Assembly: GCA_025451135.1 (NCBI GenBank)
Contig: JANWKW010000058.1
Location: forward strand, 1 to 14,962
Direction of reading: 5' to 3'
DNA from: Vulcanimicrobiia bacterium
GTDB lineage: Bacteria; Vulcanimicrobiota; Vulcanimicrobiia; Vulcanimicrobiales; Vulcanimicrobiaceae
Length of the DNA stretch: 14,962 nucleotides
Part shown: piece by piece, positions 6,443 through 13,701 of the stretch
How the letters are laid out: each line of letters opens with the position of its first letter
How positions within the stretch are numbered: the first letter of the stretch is position 1
The notes under the pieces: model-generated
Seen by the model: the letters and a program-made list of their open reading frames with translations, nothing else
The model's database searches: none
What the model was told of the DNA's origin: nothing
Made by a program: the position numbers and the translations under genes

Positions 6443-7921
6443 ATGCGCGGCATCGGGAAATCGTTTCCCGGCGTCCGCGCGCTCGACGGCGTCTCGCTGA
6501 CCCTCCACGCCGGCGAAGTGCTGGCGCTCGTCGGCGAGAACGGCGCGGGCAAGTCCACCTTGATGAAGGTCCTGGCCGGCGCATATCAGGCCGACGAGGG
6601 AGAGATCCTCATCGACGGGCGACCCGTGCAGATCGCGGGCCCGCGCGCGGCCGAAGCGCTCGGCGTCGGCATGATCTACCAAGAGTTCAACCTCGTCCCG
6701 CAGTTCGACGCGGTCGACAACATCGTGCTCGGCAGCGAACCGGTCGCGCGCGGGCTGATCGACGAGAAGGCCGCGAGCGCCCGGGCGGCCGCGGCGTTCG
6801 CCGAGCTCGGCATCGCGTTCCCGCTGCACGTGCCGGCAGGCCGGCTCTCGGTCGCGCAACAGCAGCTGATCGAGATCGCCAAGGTGCTCTCGCGCAAGGC
6901 GCGGATCATCGTGATGGACGAGCCGAGCGCCGCGCTGACCGACCGCGAGATCGACCGTCTGTTCGATATCATCCGATCGCTCAAGGCGAGCGGCGCGGGC
7001 ATCGTCTACATCTCCCATCGCATGGAAGAACTGCCGAAGATCGCGGACCGCGTCACCGTCCTGCGCGACGGCCGGGCGATCGAGACGCGCGCGCAGAGCG
7101 CGTTCCCGCCCGACGAGATCGTGCAGGCGATGGTCGGGCGCAAGCTCGATTCGCATTTCCCCGATCTTCCCGCGGTCGCTCCCGGCGCCGAGGTGGTGCT
7201 CGACGTGCGCGGCCTCGATCGCCGGCCGGCCGTCGACGGCGTCTCGCTCCGGGTCCGTGCCGGCGAGATCCTCGGCATCGCCGGCCTGGTCGGCGCCGGC
7301 CGCACCGAGATCATGCGCTCGATCGCCGGCGCCGACGTGCCGCAGGCGGGCGTCGTCAGCGTGGACGGGGCGGTCGTGCGCGTCCGCCGGCCGTCGGACG
7401 CGATCGAGGCCGGTATCGCCTTCATCACCGAGGACCGCAAGGCCCAGGGCTTGGTGCTCGGCATGAGCGTGCGCGAGAACGTGACGCTCGCGCACCTCGA
7501 CCAGTTCCTCGACCGCGCGAGGCTCATCGACCGCCGCGCCGAGGTCGCGGCGACGCAGCGCTTCGTCGAGAGCCTCAATATCCGGACGCCTTCGACCGAA
7601 CAGCTAGTCGTCAACCTGTCGGGCGGCACGCAGCAGAAGGTCGTGCTCGCGAAGTGGCTGGTCGGCCGGGCGCGGGTCTTCCTGTTCGACGAACCGACGC
7701 GCGGCATCGATATCGCCGCGAAATCCGAGATCTACGCGCTGATGATCGAACTGCTCAAGAATGGAGCCGCAATCGTGATGGTGTCGAGCGAGCTTCCCGA
7801 GGTGCTCGGGATGTCGCATCGGATCCTGGTCGTACGCGACGGCCGGATCGCCAAGGAGTTCGCGCACGCCGACGCCACACCCGAGGCCGTGATCGCGGCG
7901 GCGACGGGAGTGGCGGCGTGA
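6443..7921 (+). CDS. Sugar ABC transporter double ATP-binding protein (RbsA-like); start uncertain
   Basis: The cytoplasmic energy-coupling subunit, two fused ABC domains (492 residues from the ATG at 6443). Domain 1: Walker A GENGAGKST (31-39), Q-loop Q80, a degenerate signature LSVAQQ (135-140), Walker B MDEP with D159-E160, switch H192. Domain 2: atypical P-loop GLVGAGRTE (281-289) without the lysine, good signature LSGGT (392-396), Walker B FDEP with D416-E417. This asymmetry is normal for RbsA/MglA proteins. The oddity is the start. The codons before the ATG read ADAPLLE, which restores the usual first beta strand (PLLEMRGIGKSFPGV), but no in-frame ATG, GTG or TTG precedes them; the natural position (6419, two bases after the upstream stop) is ATC. 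The gene may start at ATC, at the ATG given here with a clipped strand, or carry an error or substitution in ATG. It overlaps the permease gene by 4 nt. Confidence 0.9.
   Translation: MRGIGKSFPGVRALDGVSLTLHAGEVLALVGENGAGKSTLMKVLAGAYQADEGEILIDGRPVQIAGPRAAEALGVGMIYQEFNLVPQFDAVDNIVLGSEPVARGLIDEKAASARAAAAFAELGIAFPLHVPAGRLSVAQQQLIEIAKVLSRKARIIVMDEPSAALTDREIDRLFDIIRSLKASGAGIVYISHRMEELPKIADRVTVLRDGRAIETRAQSAFPPDEIVQAMVGRKLDSHFPDLPAVAPGAEVVLDVRGLDRRPAVDGVSLRVRAGEILGIAGLVGAGRTEIMRSIAGADVPQAGVVSVDGAVVRVRRPSDAIEAGIAFITEDRKAQGLVLGMSVRENVTLAHLDQFLDRARLIDRRAEVAATQRFVESLNIRTPSTEQLVVNLSGGTQQKVVLAKWLVGRARVFLFDEPTRGIDIAAKSEIYALMIELLKNGAAIVMVSSELPEVLGMSHRILVVRDGRIAKEFAHADATPEAVIAAATGVAA
7906..7910 (+). promoter_or_regulatory. 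Ribosome binding site of the sugar permease gene
   Basis: GGGAG lies seven bases before the GTG at 7918, inside the end of the ATPase gene. It supports the GTG that overlaps the ATPase stop (GTGA) as the true permease start. Confidence 0.6.
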
Positions 7922-8937
7922 TCGACGCCGTCGAGAAGAAGAACGCGACCCGCAACTACTGGCTGCGGATCGCCGGCGCCGTCGCCGCGCTGATCGTGCT
8001 GGTGGTCGCCATCAACACCGCCGCGCACGGCAACTTCCTCCAGCCCGCCAACATCGTCCGGGTGCTCCAGCAGATCTCGTACAACGCGATCCTGGCGCTC
8101 GGCCAGACGTTCGTCATCATCACCGCCGGCATCGACCTGTCGGTCGGCTCGCTGGTCGCCATGTGCGGCGTCGTGATGGCGCTCTTCTCGAACTACGCGC
8201 ACCTGAGCGGGATCCCGCTGGTGCTCGCGACCCTGGCGGTCGGCGTCGCGGTCGGCGCGCTCGCGGGCTGGGTCAACGCGCTCCCGGTCGTCAAGCTCAA
8301 CATCCCGCCGTTCATCACCACGCTCGCGATGATGGAGGTCGCGCTCGGGCTGGCGTTCATCTTCTCCCACGGCCGTCCCATCGCGTTGAACTCGGACGCG
8401 TTCGCGGGGATCGGCATCGGCTCGTTCTTCGGGCCCGTCACCGACGCGCTGCATCTGCCGGCGATCCCGATCCCGGTGGTGTGGATGACCGTCCTGATCG
8501 TGATCTGCTCGATCCTGCTCAACAAGACGCGTTTCGGACGGTACGTGTTCGCGATCGGCGGGAACGAAGAAGCGGCGCGCCTGGCCGGCGTCGCCGTGGC
8601 GCGCGTCAAGACGTTCGTCTACGTGATCAGCGGCGCGTGCGCGGCGATCGTCGGCTTCCTCTACATGGCGCGCTACTCGTCCGGCTCGCCCCAGACCTCG
8701 ACCGGCGACGAGCTGCTCGAGTCGATCGCGGCGGTCGTGGTCGGCGGCACCAGCCTGGTCGGCGGGCGCGGCAGCATCGTCGGGACGTTCTTCGGCGCGC
8801 TCCTGATCGGCGTGCTCTACAACGCGATGAACCTGCTCGGCGTCGATTCGTACCTGCAGAAGGTCGTGCTCGGCATCGTGATAGCGCTCGCGGTCGTCGG
8901 CGACGAACTGCGCAAGCGCTATCTCAGCCGCGCGTAG
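7918..8937 (+). CDS. Sugar ABC transporter permease (RbsC-like)
   Basis: The inner-membrane channel subunit, 339 residues, of the same CUT2-type importer. It belongs to the branched-chain/ribose permease family: a first membrane segment at about 15-35, then the family hallmark GIDLSVGS (71-78) after GQTFVIITA, about eight to ten hydrophobic segments in all, and the glycine-rich GGTSLVGGRGS near 277-286. The cytoplasmic loop FGRYVFAIGGNEEAARLAGV (207-225) is the expected contact with the ATPase. The start is GTG, overlapping the ATPase stop by 4 nt with a GGGAG seven bases upstream; the frame is open further upstream only as shadow of the ATPase gene. It is probably the last gene of the operon, because it runs into a convergent gene after only 12 nt. 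Length and motifs are normal. Confidence 0.92.
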   Translation: MIDAVEKKNATRNYWLRIAGAVAALIVLVVAINTAAHGNFLQPANIVRVLQQISYNAILALGQTFVIITAGIDLSVGSLVAMCGVVMALFSNYAHLSGIPLVLATLAVGVAVGALAGWVNALPVVKLNIPPFITTLAMMEVALGLAFIFSHGRPIALNSDAFAGIGIGSFFGPVTDALHLPAIPIPVVWMTVLIVICSILLNKTRFGRYVFAIGGNEEAARLAGVAVARVKTFVYVISGACAAIVGFLYMARYSSGSPQTSTGDELLESIAAVVVGGTSLVGGRGSIVGTFFGALLIGVLYNAMNLLGVDSYLQKVVLGIVIALAVVGDELRKRYLSRA

Positions 8938-8949
8938 GCTGCCCGGACG

Positions 8950-9615
8950 CTAGAACGGGAAGTCGTTCTGGCTCAGGCCGACGTTGGTCTTGATGTTGTT
9001 GAAGGACTGGTCGAGCATCACCGTGCCGCCGTTGTAGAGGATGTTGCGGACCGGCAGATGCGTCGCGTTCGAGAGGTAGAGCGTGCAGCGCGTCGCGCCG
9101 TTGACGGAGGCGGGATTCGACGGCACGAGTTCGACCATCGTCGTGGGCACGCCCTCGACCTTGCCTTCCGCGCGTTCGGAGAGCGCGCCCGCGGTGGTCC
9201 GGTACATCCCGACGACGTTCTGCAGGAGGCCGTCCGGAATCGTGTAGCCGAGCATCGAGGTCGCGCGCCCGTCGTGAAGGCCGACCTTCAAATGGAAGCC
9301 CGAGAGGATGCCGCCTTGATGGCCGCTGACCTGATCGCCGCCCGCCCAGACGCCGCCCGAACCGCTGCCGTCGCCCGACACGATCAGCGTCTTGGCGAAG
9401 TGCGGCTTCATGAACGAATAGGCGTAGACGCGATCCTGGACCGAACTGCCCCGCTGCTCGTGAGAGCGCAGGCTGAACGTGTAGTCGTTGATCGAGGCGA
9501 ACGCGTTCTCGAAGGCGGCGATCGCCGGCGTGGACGCGGCCCGCGCGGGTGCCGAGGCTCCGGCGGCCGCGACCAGCGCGGCGAGGGCGAGGGTGACGAG
9601 ACGTCTGACGATCAT
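8950..9615 (-). CDS. Secreted LolA/DUF1571-like protein of unknown function
   Basis: A 221-residue exported protein that I can place only loosely. A Sec signal peptide is clear: MIVRR, a hydrophobic core at about 6-19, and a likely signal-peptidase site after A26 or A27 (PARAAS). The mature part starts with a helix (IAAFENAFASINDYTFSL) and continues as alternating beta strands typical of the LolA/RseB/DUF1571 half-barrel, which in other proteins holds lipoprotein or lipid chains. A glycine-rich loop (GDGSGSGGVWAGGD, about 82-95) is unusual. There is no lipobox, so it is probably soluble outside the inner membrane. GGAGG (9621-9625) is well placed upstream. The stop of the Usp gene is 12 nt upstream, so this is likely the last gene of the minus-strand operon. 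The fold assignment is from pattern memory. Confidence 0.65.
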   Translation of the reverse strand: MIVRRLVTLALAALVAAAGASAPARAASTPAIAAFENAFASINDYTFSLRSHEQRGSSVQDRVYAYSFMKPHFAKTLIVSGDGSGSGGVWAGGDQVSGHQGGILSGFHLKVGLHDGRATSMLGYTIPDGLLQNVVGMYRTTAGALSERAEGKVEGVPTTMVELVPSNPASVNGATRCTLYLSNATHLPVRNILYNGGTVMLDQSFNNIKTNVGLSQNDFPF

Positions 9616-9620
9616 AGATT

Positions 9621-9625
9621 CCTCC
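9621..9625 (-). promoter_or_regulatory. Ribosome binding site of the LolA-like gene
   Basis: On the minus strand this is GGAGG, five bases clear of the ATG, lying in the 12-nt gap after the Usp stop. It is the best Shine-Dalgarno of the minus-strand run and suggests this last gene is translated independently of the coupled genes before it. Confidence 0.65.
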
Positions 9626-9627
9626 GG

Positions 9628-10275
9628 TCAGGTAACGTTGGGAGTCGGGTTGGCGTTCGCATCGTCGCCCGCCTGCGCGAATTCCTCGCCCAACAGGGTG
9701 CCGTGCTTCCCTTCGACGCCGATCAAGACGTCGCACTTGGCGCTCGCCGCGATGGCCTCGATCGTGCGTCCGAGGGGGGCGCCGGAGTAGCCGCCTTCGC
9801 GGAACGAGCCGATCACGATCAAGTCCGCCGTCTCGCGCTTGGCCAGCTCCAGCACGGCCTGCGTGGTGAAGCGATGATGCAGGATCTCGGTGCGCACGTC
9901 GACGCCGTGGTTCTTGGCGATCTGCTGCGCGGCCGCTAGCGTGTCGAGCGCCACCCGGTCCTCGTCCTCCATCGGCGCTTGGGTCGGGAGCGTGAACGGG
10001 ACCTCGATCACGTAGACGGCCATCAGTTCGGTCTTGGAGCCGCGCGCGAGCCGCGCGGCCAGCACCATCATGTGCTCGGAGCGGATCTCCGACGAGAAGA
10101 CGACGATCGTGGTGGCCATCGTGCGGCGCAGCTGCGACTCGGCCGCCTTGGCGGCGATGTCGGCCTTGGACTGCGGCGGATGGAGCATCCAGTAGAGCAC
10201 CGAGACGGTTGCGGCCACGGTCGCGAACGCGCATGCGGCGCCGGCCGGGTCGATCTCGAGACCGCCGACGATCAT
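9628..10275 (-). CDS. Membrane-anchored universal stress protein (UspA family)
   Basis: A UspA-fold protein of 215 residues with an added N-terminal membrane anchor. Residues about 11-31 are a hydrophobic helix, 33-54 a charged linker, and 55-187 the Usp domain (TTIVVFSSEIRSEHMMVLAARLA, then VRTEILHHRFTTQAVLELAK, then ETADLIVIGSF). The nucleotide motif G-2x-G-9x-G-S/T is degraded: from G156 it reads GSFREGGYSGAPLGR, with Arg where the second glycine belongs and Arg after the last glycine, so ATP binding is doubtful. The start at 10275 overlaps the upstream small gene's stop as ATGA. An internal ATG at 10119 would give a classic soluble Usp, but it has no Shine-Dalgarno. Usp domains are often encoded beside or fused to amino-acid permeases, which fits the APC gene two positions upstream. 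A role in controlling that transporter is inference. Confidence 0.85.
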   Translation of the reverse strand: MIVGGLEIDPAGAACAFATVAATVSVLYWMLHPPQSKADIAAKAAESQLRRTMATTIVVFSSEIRSEHMMVLAARLARGSKTELMAVYVIEVPFTLPTQAPMEDEDRVALDTLAAAQQIAKNHGVDVRTEILHHRFTTQAVLELAKRETADLIVIGSFREGGYSGAPLGRTIEAIAASAKCDVLIGVEGKHGTLLGEEFAQAGDDANANPTPNVT

Positions 10276-10484
10276 GCCGCGCTCCGCCGGAGCAGCGGCC
10301 AGATGCGCCAGGCGCCGAGCGCGATCAGCGCCAGGCCGAGCGCGTATCCGGGGATCGCTTCGAAGCGCAGCGCGACGGTCGACGTCGCGAACCGGAACAC
10401 GATGCCGGCTCCCAGCAGCACGAACAGCACGGCGTTGACCAGCTTCCAGCGCGCGTAGCCGGGCGACTGCACGAAGGCCTTCAC
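10272..10484 (-). CDS. Small two-helix membrane protein between permease and Usp genes
   Basis: A 70-residue protein in the same frame as a long antisense-type open frame that begins far upstream inside the permease gene; only this last segment looks real. It starts with GTG overlapping the permease stop (GTGA) and its TGA overlaps the Usp ATG (ATGA), so both junctions have the 4-nt overlap typical of coupled translation. Two membrane helices are clear: about 16-33 (LVNAVLFVLLGAGIVFRF) and 45-65 (IPGYALGLALIALGAWRIWP), with basic residues at the C-terminal end (RRSAA). I do not recognise the family. Its position suggests an accessory subunit or regulator of the permease, or a partner of the Usp anchor helix. 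Confidence 0.75.
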   Translation of the reverse strand: MKAFVQSPGYARWKLVNAVLFVLLGAGIVFRFATSTVALRFEAIPGYALGLALIALGAWRIWPLLRRSAA

Positions 10485-12061
10485 GGCGCGCCGCCCGGGG
10501 TCCGGCCGCGGACCTTGAGCTTCTGGACGAGTTCGTCCATCAGTTCGAGTTCGCCGGCGTCGCGCAGGATCTTGACCTGATCCGCGGTCCAATCGCGGCG
10601 CACCGAGCCGAAGACCGGCAGCCCTTTCTTCCTGCGGTAGACGATGTAGATGAGGAATCCCAGGATCAGCCAGGACGGCCCGGCGATGCGTCCGATCTGG
10701 TGCGTGAGCAGCACGAAGATCAGGATCGTGAAGATGCCGGCGAAGCCGACGATGCCGAGCAGCGGGATCTCGCAGACCTCGCCGCGGTACTTCACCTTGA
10801 AGTTGCCCGGGATCTTGAACGCGCGCGGGGTGAGCGGGTCGCGCAGCCGCAGCGCGATCAGCGCGACGAACACCAGCGTGTAGCTGGCGGCCGCGCCGAA
10901 CGCGTAGAGATCGCCCAGGAACTCGTAGCCCTTGTCGCCCTGGAACGCCGCGAACACCAGCTCGATCACGGCCAGTCCGCAGAACGTCAGGATCGAGACC
11001 ATCGGCGTCTTGTACTTCTTGTGGACCCGTTCGAACAGGCTCGGGAGCAGTTGGAACTGGCTCATCGAGTAGGCGATGCGCGAACTGCCGAAGACGCCCG
11101 AGTTGGACGAGATCAGCAGCAGGACGGCGCCCAGCACCGGCACGTAGAGGGCCGCGATCGAGCCGAACAACGGGATGTTGGAGGCCAGGACCGCGACCGC
11201 TTTGTCCTGGTTCCCGACGGTGCCGAGGAAGTGCCAGAACATCTGGGCGTGGCCGCTCGCGTCGAGCGGCACCGGATGCGACGGCAGCATGCCGAGCGCC
11301 AGGTTCGAGTACGCCAGCGCGAAGATCAGGATGGTCAGGATCAGCGCGACCGACGTGCGCGGCACGATCGAGGCCGGACGGTGCGTCTCCTCGGCGGCGT
11401 GCGAGATCGATTCGAGGCCGACGAACGAGATGATCGCGAGCGAGATGCCGTTCATCAGGGCGAACGAGGTCGGCCAGCCGAACTGCATCGAGTGGACCAG
11501 CAGCTCCGGCTTGAACGCGAACAGGAAGCCGAAGAACAGGATCGAGAGCTCGCTGACCACGTCGAACGCGGAGACGATGCCGTTGAACGCCGAGCTCTCG
11601 CGGACGCCGCGCACGTTGAGCAGCGCGAGTCCCGCGATCAGCGCGAAGATCACCCAGAAGTGCAGGATCGGATGGCCGCTCGCGTCCAGTCCGTTCAGCC
11701 ACGGGAGATGGCTCAGGTAGCCGACCGTGCCCCAGGCGAACAGCGTGATGTCGATGGTGAAGTCGAGCAGCACCGCCCAGCCCGCCAGGAAGCCGGGCAG
11801 ATCGCCCAGACCGCGCATGACGAAGTATTGTCCGCCCCCGGCCACCGGATAGGCGGCCGCGAGCTCGGTGTAGGCGAGTCCGACGCAGACGTAGACCAGG
11901 CCCGCGAACAGGAACGCGACGTTGGTCGCGCCGGCGGCCGCGCCGAAGACCAGTCCGAGCGCGACGAAGATGTCGGCGCCGACGTCGGCGTACCCCCACG
12001 AGTACGACCCCCACGGCGTGACGGAACGGCGGAGTTGTTCCTGTTTCTGCGGCGCGCTCAC
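10481..12061 (-). CDS. APC-superfamily amino acid permease
   Basis: A 526-residue secondary transporter predicted to import amino acids or related cations by proton or ion coupling. About twelve membrane segments are visible. The first carries GYADVGADIFVALGLV, the unwound-helix substrate region in this superfamily, and TM2-TM3 hold the conserved YTELAAAYPVAGGGQYFVMR segment. A later FVGLESISHAAEETHRP matches the APC loop that usually reads ...G.E......EE...P. The C-terminal tail after about residue 475 is hydrophilic and charged (VRRDWTADQVKILRDAGELE) and could be a docking region. It starts with GTG, 10 nt after the kinase stop. No Shine-Dalgarno precedes it (the minus strand reads CACCTCCTC there), so translation probably relies on coupling. 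It is followed by a 4-nt overlap with the 70-residue membrane protein gene. The substrate cannot be assigned. Confidence 0.9.
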   Translation of the reverse strand: MSAPQKQEQLRRSVTPWGSYSWGYADVGADIFVALGLVFGAAAGATNVAFLFAGLVYVCVGLAYTELAAAYPVAGGGQYFVMRGLGDLPGFLAGWAVLLDFTIDITLFAWGTVGYLSHLPWLNGLDASGHPILHFWVIFALIAGLALLNVRGVRESSAFNGIVSAFDVVSELSILFFGFLFAFKPELLVHSMQFGWPTSFALMNGISLAIISFVGLESISHAAEETHRPASIVPRTSVALILTILIFALAYSNLALGMLPSHPVPLDASGHAQMFWHFLGTVGNQDKAVAVLASNIPLFGSIAALYVPVLGAVLLLISSNSGVFGSSRIAYSMSQFQLLPSLFERVHKKYKTPMVSILTFCGLAVIELVFAAFQGDKGYEFLGDLYAFGAAASYTLVFVALIALRLRDPLTPRAFKIPGNFKVKYRGEVCEIPLLGIVGFAGIFTILIFVLLTHQIGRIAGPSWLILGFLIYIVYRRKKGLPVFGSVRRDWTADQVKILRDAGELELMDELVQKLKVRGRTPGGAP

Positions 12062-12071
12062 GAGGAGGTGC

Positions 12072-13352
12072 TCAGTAGAGTCCGATGGCCGTGCGTTCGA
12101 GCGCGTTGATCAGGTGTTCGGCCTCGCCGTACTGGTCGTGCAGCGCGTGGTCGTGGAAGACGCGCATGCCGTTGTTGAGACGATTGATGCCGTCGCGCAG
12201 TTCGGCTCGGTCGCGCATGCCGTCCGAGGCCTTCTGCAGCAGCATCGTGCCGTACTTGAGCGCCGTCTTGGCGTATTCGATGTCGTTGCCGATCGTCTCC
12301 AACTCGTAGAGCGCCGCGACGAACGCCTCTTTGGCCTCGTCGTAGCGGCGGCGGCGGGTAGCCATCATGCCGCGCAGGACGGCTTCGAGCGCGTCGCTGC
12401 GGTTGCGCGTCGGCGCCAGCGCGCGGTCGAGCGCCTGACGCAGCGACGGGTCGGTGGTCGACGAGGCCTGATCCCGGGTCGCGACCGATTTGGGCGTGCG
12501 CGCTTCGGTGGCTTGGCTGGGCTGATGCGGCTGCGGCGTCTGCAGGACGCGCAGATCGGCGATGAACTCGCGCGCGGTCTGGTAGCGACGCAGCGGATCC
12601 TTCTCGATCGAACGCATGATCACGCGCTCGAGATACTCGGGGATCGCGCGGTTGATCTCGCGGGCGGGCGTCGGCAGATCGTGGACGTGCGAGAACATCG
12701 TCGCGACCAGATCGTCGCGGTCGTTCCGGAACGGCACGGTGCCGGTGAAGATCTCGTACATCACGACGCCGACCGAGTACAGATCGCTGCGGACGTCGGC
12801 CGGCTTGGAGAGGAAGCGCTCGGGCGCGAGGTAGGCGATGGTGCCGACGATCTGCCCGGTCCGGGTGGTCTGGGTGACGTCGGTCGAGCGCCGAGCCAGT
12901 CCGAAGTCGGTCAGCTTGACCAGCTCGCCGTTCCCGACCGTCATCACGTTGGACGGCTTGACGTCGCGGTGCACGACGCCTTGCGCGTGCGCGTAGTCGA
13001 GCGCCTCGAGCATATCGACCAGATAGCCGAGGGCCTGCTTGTACGTGAGGGCGCCGCCTTCGAGTTCGCGCAGCGTCTTGCCGTGGATCAGCTCCATCAC
13101 GATGAACGAGAGGCCGGCGTCTTCGCCGGCGTCGTAGATCGCCACGATCTTCGGGTGGTTGAGCGAGGCCATCGCCTGGGCCTCGAGCAGCAGTCGCTGG
13201 GTGACGTCGTCCGAGCGGTCGAGCAGCACTTTGAGCGCGACCTCGCGGCCGAGGCGCGTGTCGATCGCCCGGTAGGTATCGGCAGTACCGCCCCGGCCGA
13301 TCAGATCGAGGATTTCGTATCGCCCGCCGAGGGTCCGTCCTTGGAGGTCCAC
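12072..13352 (-). CDS. Soluble Hanks-type Ser/Thr protein kinase with C-terminal helical domain
   Basis: A 426-residue eukaryotic-like Ser/Thr kinase. Kinase domain at about 10-270: glycine loop IGRGGTADTY (18-27), VALK lysine K41, helix-C E57, catalytic loop HRDVKPSN with D130, DFG at 149-151, and APE at 176-178. All catalytic residues are present, so it should be active. After a Pro/Gln/Ser/Thr-rich linker (about 271-300), residues 303-426 form a helical, TPR-like domain (for example RRYDEAKEAFVAALYELETI) instead of the membrane segment plus PASTA repeats of PknB, so the enzyme appears cytoplasmic. The GTG start lies one base after the yraN stop and has no Shine-Dalgarno, so re-initiation is likely. 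The N-terminus MDLQGRTLGGRYEIL is normal for the family. It is followed after 10 nt by the amino-acid permease gene, making the permease, the small membrane protein and the Usp possible substrates or partners. Confidence 0.92.
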   Translation of the reverse strand: MDLQGRTLGGRYEILDLIGRGGTADTYRAIDTRLGREVALKVLLDRSDDVTQRLLLEAQAMASLNHPKIVAIYDAGEDAGLSFIVMELIHGKTLRELEGGALTYKQALGYLVDMLEALDYAHAQGVVHRDVKPSNVMTVGNGELVKLTDFGLARRSTDVTQTTRTGQIVGTIAYLAPERFLSKPADVRSDLYSVGVVMYEIFTGTVPFRNDRDDLVATMFSHVHDLPTPAREINRAIPEYLERVIMRSIEKDPLRRYQTAREFIADLRVLQTPQPHQPSQATEARTPKSVATRDQASSTTDPSLRQALDRALAPTRNRSDALEAVLRGMMATRRRRYDEAKEAFVAALYELETIGNDIEYAKTALKYGTMLLQKASDGMRDRAELRDGINRLNNGMRVFHDHALHDQYGEAEHLINALERTAIGLY

Positions 13353-13353
13353 G

Positions 13354-13701
13354 TTAGAAGGCGTTTCGGTGCAAGACTATGGTTTCTCCGTCTAGCGCGA
13401 CCACATCGAAGCGAAAACGGGCCCCCGGAGCGGCGATCTGGGCATAATCCGCGCCCAGCCGCCGTAAGGTCGTCCGTTTTCGTGCGTCTACTGCGCCGAG
13501 GGCCCGCCCGAAGTCCTTGCCGCTACGAGCCTTTACTTCCACAAAAACCAGCGTCGTACCGTCCACGCAGACCAGGTCTATTTCCCCGCCCGGAAGCCGG
13601 ACGTTCCGGCCGATCACCCGATAGCCCCGGTCCCGCAGAAATTCCTCCGCCCGGCGCTCGCCGTCACGACCCTTGGTCCGGTTCCATAAACGCTTCATCA
13701 T
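13354..13701 (-). CDS. yraN: YraN/UPF0102 family nuclease-fold protein
   Basis: A 115-residue UPF0102 protein, the normal length for the family. The PD-(D/E)xK-like core is visible: E40 and D42 in PGGEIDLV, then E55 and K57 in VFVEVKARS, preceded by the typical opening KGRDGERRAEEFLRDRGYRV. The fold resembles Holliday-junction resolvases and restriction endonucleases, but no activity is firmly established for the family. I chose the ATG at 13701 (the next codon is also ATG); upstream open frame is shadow of rnhB. The gene overlaps the rnhB 3' end by 38 nt and its TAA sits one base before the kinase GTG. The rnhB-yraN pairing is common in several bacterial phyla and supports the assignment. 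Confidence 0.9.
   Translation of the reverse strand: MMKRLWNRTKGRDGERRAEEFLRDRGYRVIGRNVRLPGGEIDLVCVDGTTLVFVEVKARSGKDFGRALGAVDARKRTTLRRLGADYAQIAAPGARFRFDVVALDGETIVLHRNAF

Noticed and set aside
5328..6584. Upstream extension of the oxygenase frame to 646 residues
   Set aside because: It would run antisense through the divergent promoter region, the binding-protein gene and the start of the ATPase gene. The family length is about 227 residues, reached from the ATG at 5327.
8938..8949. A terminator between the convergent sugar permease and LolA-like genes
   Set aside because: Only 12 bases lie between the stops. The best pairing is GCGT/ACGC (4 bp) with no T-run.
12062..12070. GAGGAGGTG on the plus strand, a textbook Shine-Dalgarno, 14 bases before an ATG at 12085 opening a 74-codon frame
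   Set aside because: The frame is antisense to the well-supported kinase C-terminus, the spacing is too long and the product is low-complexity. On the coding strand the same bases read CACCTCCTC and give no ribosome binding site to the permease.
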